From contig PUMS01000142.1 of assembly GCA_003551485.1 (NCBI GenBank), forward strand, positions 1-10,714: DNA of 10,714 nucleotides. The letters are read 5' to 3'. The position numbers and the translations under genes were made by a program. Below are positions 6,779 through 10,714 of the stretch, one piece after another. The stretch is from Phycisphaeraceae bacterium. GTDB lineage: Bacteria > Planctomycetota > Phycisphaerae > Phycisphaerales > Phycisphaeraceae. The notes beneath the pieces were generated by a model. The model saw nothing but the letters and a program-made list of their open reading frames with translations. It ran no database searches and was not told where the DNA came from. Positions within the stretch are counted from its first letter, which is position 1. Every line of letters starts with the position of its first letter.

Positions 6779-7120
6779 TCACCCACGATCACGCCGCCCG
6801 CCCCGCGCGGCCGGCGCGACCATCATAACCGCCCGACCCGGCAATATGGAAATCCAGGTGGGGAAGCGAGGCGGGGCGGGGGAGCGCGGGCTTTCAGCCC
6901 GCACCGGCTGCTCCCCCAACACGGGGCGGGGGGGCGACATCGCACACCGCAGCGCGGCCGAGGCGGGAAGAAGGCAAGCGGGAAAGGTGGCAGGCTGGAA
7001 GCCTGCACCACAATAGCCGGCGGCGTGACGGTGCCGGGTGCCACCCGCGGCTCGCCCACCCGTGCCTGCCCCCTGAGCCAAGGCCACCGGCAGGCAAGCA
7101 GCCAGCAGCACCCGCTCCAT
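6779..7120 (-). CDS. Doubtful small ORF with a signal-peptide-like start, running through both palindromes
   Basis: This 113-codon frame begins MERVLLAACLPVALAQ, which looks like a short signal peptide with cleavage after ALA, and GAGG lies 8 nt before its ATG. After about residue 36 the frame simply translates the two REP-like palindromes (GAGFQPATFP, then VRAESPRSP) and Pro-rich sequence between them, which is typical of spurious ORFs over such repeats. It also runs across the candidate promoter of the isomerase operon. It could be the remnant of a small secreted protein gene interrupted by repeat insertion, or pure chance. I recognise no family. Confidence 0.15.
   Translation of the reverse strand: MERVLLAACLPVALAQGAGTGGRAAGGTRHRHAAGYCGAGFQPATFPACLLPASAALRCAMSPPRPVLGEQPVRAESPRSPAPPRFPTWISILPGRAVMMVAPAARGGRRDRG
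6822..6850 (-). promoter_or_regulatory. Candidate promoter for the isomerase/GH36 operon
   Basis: On the minus strand TATGAT (6827-6822) matches the -10 consensus at 5 of 6 and is one of the few AT-rich hexamers in the spacer. The -35 position 17 nt upstream, TCCATA (6850-6845), matches only 3 of 6. Transcription would start near 6815, giving a leader of about 70 nt before the ATG at 6746. Confidence 0.35.
6878..6917 (-). repeat. REP-like palindrome, copy 1 (minus orientation)
   Basis: The core at 6886-6902 is a perfect 7-bp stem with a 3-nt loop; on the minus strand it reads GCGGGCT-GAA-AGCCCGC. Further out, GGGGGAGC (6878-6885) pairs with GCTCCCCC (6910-6917), with an unpaired stretch on one side. 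The core matches copy 2 (6986-7009) at 14 of 17 positions when copy 2 is read on the plus strand, so the two are inverted relative to each other. Confidence 0.65.
6986..7009 (+). repeat. REP-like palindrome, copy 2 (plus orientation)
   Basis: The core at 6990-7006 reads GCAGGCT-GGA-AGCCTGC, a perfect 7-bp stem with a 3-nt loop. It is extended by GGT (6986-6988) pairing with ACC (7007-7009) across one bulged G. In one minus frame it translates as AGFQPA, a string I associate with dispersed palindromes in planctomycete and other GC-rich genomes. GGT also lies directly 5' of the copy 1 core in its own orientation, resembling the short conserved 5' tag of REP elements. Confidence 0.65.
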
Positions 7121-7185
7121 CCTGGGCCTCTTTCGGCCACGAATCCCGGGCACACCCCTGCCGCTCCCCCGGGCCGCACCGCCTC

Positions 7186-7214
7186 CCGACGGCCCGCCAC
7201 GATTGGCCTACAAT
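7186..7214 (+). promoter_or_regulatory. Candidate promoter of the GH5 gene, implying a leaderless message
   Basis: TACAAT (7209-7214) matches the -10 consensus at 5 of 6, with CCGACG (7186-7191; 3 of 6, keeping the central GAC) exactly 17 nt upstream. Only 7 nt separate the -10 box from the ATG at 7222, so transcription would begin at or next to the start codon. No Shine-Dalgarno is present upstream of this ATG, in line with leaderless translation. Confidence 0.45.
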
Positions 7215-7221
7215 CGCCGCC

Positions 7222-8247
7222 ATGAGCAGCCCGTTCGCCCTCCAGCGTGGCACCAACGTCTCGCACTGGCTCAGCCAGAGCAAGCGCCGTGGCGCCGAAC
7301 GTCGTGCGTTCTTCAGCGAGGATGATGTCCGCCGCATCGCCGGCTGGGGCCTGGACCACATCCGCCTGCCCATTGATGAAGAGCAGATGTTCCACGAGGA
7401 TGGCACCCCCGATGAGGAGGCCTTCGACCTGCTGACCAGCGGCCTGCGCTGGGCGCTCGGTCACGGGCTGAACGTCGTAGTGGACCTGCACATCCTTCGC
7501 AGCCACTACTTCAACGATGCCCAGGAGCCGCGGCTCTACACCGACCCGGCAGAGGCCGATCGCTTCGCCGACCTGTGGCGGACCCTTTCGCAGCGGATCG
7601 GCGACGCCCCGACCGACCGCGTGGCCTACGAACTGCTCAACGAGCCGGTGGCACGCAGCGCGGCGGGGTGGAACCGGGTGTACCCACACCCCTACCGGGC
7701 CATCCGCGAGCGCGAGCCGCAGCGCACCATCGTGCTGGGCTCGAACCACTTTCAGTCGCCCAACACCTTCGATGAACTGGAGGTGCCCGAGGATGAGAAA
7801 CTGATTCTCAGTTTTCACTTCTACCACCCTATGTTCATCACCCACTACCGGGCGCGGTGGACGCCGTGCGGGCCTTACGATGGCCCGATCCAGTACCCCG
7901 GCCCGCCCGTGCCGCCGGAAGGGGTGCTGATGATGGATGAGGACTACCGCCGCCAGCTCGATGCCTGGCACGACTGGAACCAGCCGGCAGGCCCGGACCT
8001 GATGCGGCGGTTGATCCAGAAGCCCCTGGCCGTGGCCCGGCGGATGGGCCTTGGGCTCTACTGCGGTGAGTTCGGCTGCCGCGACGTGGTGCCCCGCGCC
8101 ATCCGCCGCGCGTGGTATCGTGACTTCCTGGGCGTTCTTGAGGAAAACGGCATCGCCTGGGCCAACTGGGACTACCGCGGCGGGTTCGGCATCATCGATG
8201 CCCAGGGCCACGACAGCGGCATCCTGGACCTGGTGACGGACCGGTAG
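7222..8247 (+). CDS. Glycoside hydrolase family 5 protein (cellulase-like, cytoplasmic)
   Basis: This 341-residue single-domain (beta/alpha)8 enzyme carries the GH5 hallmarks in order: RGTNVSHWL near the N-terminus (9-17), HIRLP with the active-site arginine (R48), VVVDLH (85-90, H90), YELLNEP with the acid/base glutamate E141, LSFHFYHP (196-203, H199 and Y201), LYCGEFG with the nucleophile E283, and WANWDYRGGFGI (313-324) with the substrate-stacking tryptophan. All key catalytic residues are present. The reaction is retaining hydrolysis of a beta-linked glucan, mannan or related glycan, but GH5 covers many substrates and I cannot choose one. There is no signal peptide, so it should act in the cytoplasm on imported oligosaccharides or internal glycosides, unlike most cellulases. 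The ATG at 7222 is well supported by the family's start at 'LQRGTNVSHWL'. It is divergent from the isomerase/GH36 operon, which suggests a shared interest in glycan use. Confidence 0.93.
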   Translation: MSSPFALQRGTNVSHWLSQSKRRGAERRAFFSEDDVRRIAGWGLDHIRLPIDEEQMFHEDGTPDEEAFDLLTSGLRWALGHGLNVVVDLHILRSHYFNDAQEPRLYTDPAEADRFADLWRTLSQRIGDAPTDRVAYELLNEPVARSAAGWNRVYPHPYRAIREREPQRTIVLGSNHFQSPNTFDELEVPEDEKLILSFHFYHPMFITHYRARWTPCGPYDGPIQYPGPPVPPEGVLMMDEDYRRQLDAWHDWNQPAGPDLMRRLIQKPLAVARRMGLGLYCGEFGCRDVVPRAIRRAWYRDFLGVLEENGIAWANWDYRGGFGIIDAQGHDSGILDLVTDR

Positions 8248-8503
8248 AGAGCGGGGCGGCACCGTTCATCCGGCAGGCAGGCCGATGGCATGGGTGTGCT
8301 CTCCATGTGCGCGACCGACTACCGGGTACACCATCGCAGATGCAGCGATAAGGGGCCGCGTGGTCAGGTCAGGCTGTCCCCTGTCGGGCGCATGTTGAGA
8401 TGAGGCAGTGGCGCCTTGAAACTGGGCTGGAATCGGGTATGGTGAGGTTAGGTGGGTTCGTGGTCACGGGCGACGTCATCATATATTGAGACCGGAAGGG
8501 CCG
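8248..8503. other. 256-bp intergenic spacer between the GH5 and kinase genes
   Basis: No convincing ORF or RNA gene is seen. It holds a weak stem-loop, ATCGC (8333-8337) with GCGAT (8345-8349) around a 7-nt loop, which has no U-tract and is a poor terminator for the GH5 gene. The kinase promoter candidate lies towards the right end. The stretch near 8476-8488 is the most AT-rich part of the spacer. Confidence 0.6.
8416..8443 (+). promoter_or_regulatory. Candidate sigma-70-type promoter of the kinase gene
   Basis: TTGAAA (8416-8421; 5 of 6 to the -35 consensus) and TATGGT (8438-8443; 4 of 6 to the -10 consensus) are separated by 16 nt. This is the best two-box match in the window. Transcription would start near 8450, giving a leader of about 54 nt before the ATG at 8504. 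Confidence 0.5.
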
Positions 8504-10348
8504 ATGCGCCAGCCGCAGGTCCAACAGGATTGGCCCGAGTTGGCCGCGCTTCGCCGGGCGTGGTCGGGGTATCCGCCGGCGCCCGATCTGCGACATTTGC
8601 TGAAAGGGGAGGTGCTTGAGGATGCTCGCCGTGTCGCCAGCCTGGTCGCGCTGGACCTCGAGCAGCGCAGGCGGCTGAACCTCCCCGCGGACTTCGATCA
8701 CTACCGGCAGGTCCTGCCACCGGCTCAACTCGCCGCGGGCGCGCCGGCGGCCGGTGAGATCATCCGGATGGCGGTGTGGCGTGGCGCGGAGCCGCAATCG
8801 CTGTTGCGGATGCTGGGTGAGTCCTACGCCTCCGACATCCGCCGGGCCGAGATCGCATACAGTGCGATGCCCTCGTCGCTTGCAGCCACGGCGGGGGCCA
8901 CGGCCTCATCATTGTCGCAGGCCACACCACCCGCGGCGGAGCCCAGCGCCGGGGCAGGCGCGCCGGGCGGGCCGGCTGGCGAAGCGCCACCCTCGGCGGC
9001 GGGGGCGCTCCCACCAAGGCTTGGGCATTACGAGTTGCTGGAGGAGATCGGCCGCGGCGGCATGGGCGTGGTCTACAAGGCGCGCGACGATCGCCTGGAC
9101 CGCATCGTCGCACTGAAGATGATCACCATGGGGCCGCTGGCATCGACCTCCCTCATCGCCCGTTTCTACCGTGAGGCCCAGGCCGCAGCTCAGCTGAACC
9201 ATCCCCACATCGTGCCGGTTCACGACTTCGGCTGTGAAAACGGCTACCACTACTTCGCCATGGGCTACGTCGAGGGCCGCAGCCTTGCCGACCGGCTGAC
9301 CGAGGGGGTGGTGGCGCCGCGCCATGCGGCTGAACTGATATGTAAGGTGTCCGGGGCGATCGCCTATGCCCACGCACAGGGTGTGATCCACAGGGACCTC
9401 AAACCCGGCAACATCATGATCGACAGGCGGGGCGAGGTGCTGGTGACCGACTTCGGCCTGGCCATGCGTCTGGGTGAGGATGATCACCTGACTCATACCG
9501 GTGATGTGATGGGGACGCCGGCGTATATGGCGCCGGAGCAGGCGCGTGGGGAAACGCAGCGCGTGGGCGCAGCGGCGGACGTCTATGCCCTGGGCTCGCT
9601 GATGTACCACATGCTCACCGGCCGCGCCCCGTTTCAGGCGGCATCCCGCCACGAGACGATCCGGCAGGTGATCGAAGAGGACCTGGTGCCTCCGCGTCGT
9701 CTGAACCCGGCCGTGGACCGGCAGCTCGATCTGATCTGCTGCACGGCGCTACAGAAGGAGCCCCGTCACCGGTTTCCATCGGCACAAGCCATGGGCGATG
9801 ATCTTGATCGCTACCTTCGCGGCGAACCGATCCGTGTACGCTCGGTGAGCCTGTGGGAGCGGTTCAAGCTGTGGGTTCGCCGGCCCGAGCGCATCCGGGA
9901 CGCCGGGGCTTATGCCATGTTCCTGTCGATCGTTCTTACCATCTGGGTACTGCATGGGATCGGCGCCATTCTGATCGGCTGGCCGCGCCCGCTGGGCCCG
10001 GAAGCGATCTGGAACCTTGTGCTGACCGGCGCATTCTTTTTCTTCCCCTGCCTGCTGACCGGATGGTGGGTCATGCAGAAGCGATTGACAGGAATCGTTA
10101 CGGGTCTGCTATTATGGTCGACCATACTCGGTGGAACGACCACATTTCTTCTGGGTGTCGAACGCTTTTTCATCGTGAGTGCCTCCATGGGCGGGGTGTA
10201 CGATTCACCGGTCGTGTACGCTCCAACGTTCACGCTCGTCGGCATTCTCGCCCTGCTGGCGTGTATCGGCCACGTCCTCGCCCTGATCGCCTATCGCGCC
10301 AATCGCGAGCGGCTTCAACGCCTCCAGTCGACGAGGCGGACTCGCTGA
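8504..10348 (+). CDS. Transmembrane serine/threonine protein kinase (PknB/Hanks type)
   Basis: This 614-residue protein has three parts. Residues 1-110 form a helical N-terminal region with VASLVALDLEQRRR...DFDHYRQVLP (44-72), a pattern I associate with planctomycete kinases, followed by an Ala/Pro/Gly-rich linker (about 124-168). The kinase domain (about 176-438) is complete: Gly-rich loop GRGGMG (183-188), VALK lysine K205, the alpha-C glutamate E224, catalytic loop HRDLKPGN (D298), DFG (D316) and APE (E345). T330 and T332 in the activation loop are candidate autophosphorylation sites. The C-terminus has four hydrophobic helices (about 469-492, 503-523, 527-549, 576-597) and a basic tail, with no PASTA, WD40 or other sensor domain. 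It should be an active, membrane-bound kinase with its catalytic domain in the cytoplasm. The ATG at 8504 has GGAAGG 4 nt upstream. A TTG 6 codons earlier lacks a site. The target is unknown; it appears to be transcribed alone. Confidence 0.94.
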   Translation: MRQPQVQQDWPELAALRRAWSGYPPAPDLRHLLKGEVLEDARRVASLVALDLEQRRRLNLPADFDHYRQVLPPAQLAAGAPAAGEIIRMAVWRGAEPQSLLRMLGESYASDIRRAEIAYSAMPSSLAATAGATASSLSQATPPAAEPSAGAGAPGGPAGEAPPSAAGALPPRLGHYELLEEIGRGGMGVVYKARDDRLDRIVALKMITMGPLASTSLIARFYREAQAAAQLNHPHIVPVHDFGCENGYHYFAMGYVEGRSLADRLTEGVVAPRHAAELICKVSGAIAYAHAQGVIHRDLKPGNIMIDRRGEVLVTDFGLAMRLGEDDHLTHTGDVMGTPAYMAPEQARGETQRVGAAADVYALGSLMYHMLTGRAPFQAASRHETIRQVIEEDLVPPRRLNPAVDRQLDLICCTALQKEPRHRFPSAQAMGDDLDRYLRGEPIRVRSVSLWERFKLWVRRPERIRDAGAYAMFLSIVLTIWVLHGIGAILIGWPRPLGPEAIWNLVLTGAFFFFPCLLTGWWVMQKRLTGIVTGLLLWSTILGGTTTFLLGVERFFIVSASMGGVYDSPVVYAPTFTLVGILALLACIGHVLALIAYRANRERLQRLQSTRRTR

Positions 10349-10375
10349 GCCGGCGCTGAACCTTCCCCCGTTGCC

Positions 10376-10392
10376 ATCGTCCGCTCGACGAT
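10376..10392. terminator. Small hairpin between convergent genes, possible bidirectional terminator
   Basis: ATCGTC (10376-10381) and GACGAT (10387-10392) form a perfect 6-bp stem with a 5-nt loop, 28 nt past the kinase stop and 18 nt past the methyltransferase stop on the other strand. A location between convergent genes is where a shared terminator would be expected, but there is no U-tract on either strand. A second small stem, GCGGT/ACCGC (10404-10416), overlaps the end of the methyltransferase gene. Confidence 0.25.
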
Positions 10393-10409
10393 TGACCATC
10401 ATCGCGGTT

Positions 10410-10714
10410 TCACCGCCCCGCCCGCCTTCGCCACAACGCCCGCCAGGCCAGGTGCGTGGGGCGGGCATCGTTGCCGCTGAAGCGGGCGCGTTCCAGGCGG
10501 TGCAGTTCGAAGTGGGGCTCGATGGCTTCGATGATCTGCCTTGCGGTGAGCTGCGGTGGGCCCTGGACATCCTCGGGGCGGGGTTCATCGGCGTTGCCGC
10601 AGAGCATCAGCCACCAGCCGCCTTCGGCCAGGGCGGCGGCGAGGTGCTGGGCCATCCGGGGCCGGTCGGCCTCGGCCAGGCTGTGGAAGCAGCCGCGGTC
10701 CAGGGCCAGCCCCG
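10410..10714 (-). CDS. Class I SAM-dependent methyltransferase, C-terminal part only
   Basis: The last 100 residues are present, and the frame stays open to the right edge, so the start and the SAM-binding glycine motif are outside the window. The visible part begins LALDRGCFHSL, the D-x-GCFH block that follows the SAM-binding core in TPMT/TehB-like methyltransferases. It continues with a helix (ADRPRMAQHLAAALAEGG), the strand WWLMLCGNADEP, and the family's C-terminal pattern of a helix and strand (LTARQIIEAIEPHFELHRLERARF) before a final HLAWRALWRRR, matching the 'W-l-a-l-x-r' ending common in this group. The substrate cannot be told: the group includes thiopurine, tellurite and small-molecule methyltransferases. 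An internal ATG at 10655 is not the start, because homology extends upstream of it. It is convergent with the kinase gene, 61 nt away. Confidence 0.8.
   Translation of the reverse strand, partial: GLALDRGCFHSLAEADRPRMAQHLAAALAEGGWWLMLCGNADEPRPEDVQGPPQLTARQIIEAIEPHFELHRLERARFSGNDARPTHLAWRALWRRRAGR

Larger units (their letters stand above)
6747..7221. other. 475-bp divergent intergenic region with palindromes and candidate promoters
   Basis: This is the spacer between the minus-strand isomerase/GH36 operon and the plus-strand GH5 gene. It holds two REP-like palindromes in opposite orientation (6878-6917 and 6986-7009), a candidate -10 box for each flanking transcript (6822-6827 minus, 7209-7214 plus) and one doubtful minus-strand ORF (6779-7120). 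The remainder is C/G-rich without recognisable coding signal. A near-palindromic CGCG/GGCCGG stretch at about 6804-6818 lies next to the minus-strand -10 candidate. Confidence 0.8.

Noticed and set aside
6747..7221. CRISPR array or tRNA in the repeat-bearing spacer
   Set aside because: There are only two palindromes, inverted relative to each other, with no regular spacers. No cloverleaf or conserved T-loop sequence is present.
6823..8262. 479-codon open frame on the minus strand opposite the GH5 gene
   Set aside because: It is the antisense shadow of a gene with all GH5 catalytic motifs, and its first part only translates the palindromes and the intergenic spacer.
8909..9652. 247-codon minus-strand frame opposite the kinase domain
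   Set aside because: It is antisense to an intact kinase domain with all catalytic motifs and has no family resemblance of its own.

Overview
The window is very GC-rich, and nearly every codon ends in G or C. Several features point to a member of the Planctomycetota, probably a Phycisphaerae-like lineage: a serine/threonine kinase with the 'VALDLEQRRR...DFDHYRQVLP' pre-kinase motif and a multi-helix membrane tail, a long fucose-isomerase-like protein of the kind seen in planctomycetes, and a degenerate inverted pair of short palindromes whose translation gives the familiar 'AGFQPA' string. This assignment is inference from gene content. There is no rRNA or other phylogenetic marker here.

Layout, left to right. 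(1) 1-2650, minus strand: a two-gene operon. An SbcD/Mre11-type metallophosphoesterase (YhaO-like, TTG start at 2650) overlaps by 8 nt the start of an SMC/Rad50-like ATPase (YhaN/COG4717-like) that runs off the left edge. That ATPase has a clear membrane helix set into its coiled coil, so the pair is probably a membrane-tethered nuclease complex. (2) 2868-6746, minus strand: a second two-gene operon. An L-fucose/L-arabinose-isomerase-family protein is followed 51 nt later by a GH36-like alpha-galactosidase with a possible signal peptide. Together they look like a small carbohydrate-use module. (3) 6747-7221: a 475-bp divergent intergenic region holding two REP-like palindromes in inverted orientation, candidate promoters for both flanking transcripts, and one doubtful small ORF. 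(4) 7222-8247, plus strand: a GH5-family cytoplasmic glycosidase, apparently leaderless. (5) 8504-10348, plus strand: a transmembrane serine/threonine kinase of the PknB type with its own candidate promoter. (6) 10410-10714, minus strand: the C-terminal part of a class I SAM-dependent methyltransferase, convergent with the kinase and cut by the right edge.

The genes fall into three themes: DNA-end processing, glycan breakdown (isomerase, GH36, GH5) and signalling (kinase). The glycan genes flank the REP-bearing divergent region, but nothing in the sequence proves they act on one substrate. I see no tRNA, rRNA, CRISPR array, transposase or phage gene. The long ORFs found opposite nearly every real gene are what high GC content produces by chance. 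I do not see a clear, wholly new system. The points most worth a second look are the palindrome pair with a compensatory base change, the membrane helix in the SMC-like protein, and the isomerase plus divergent GH36 pair.
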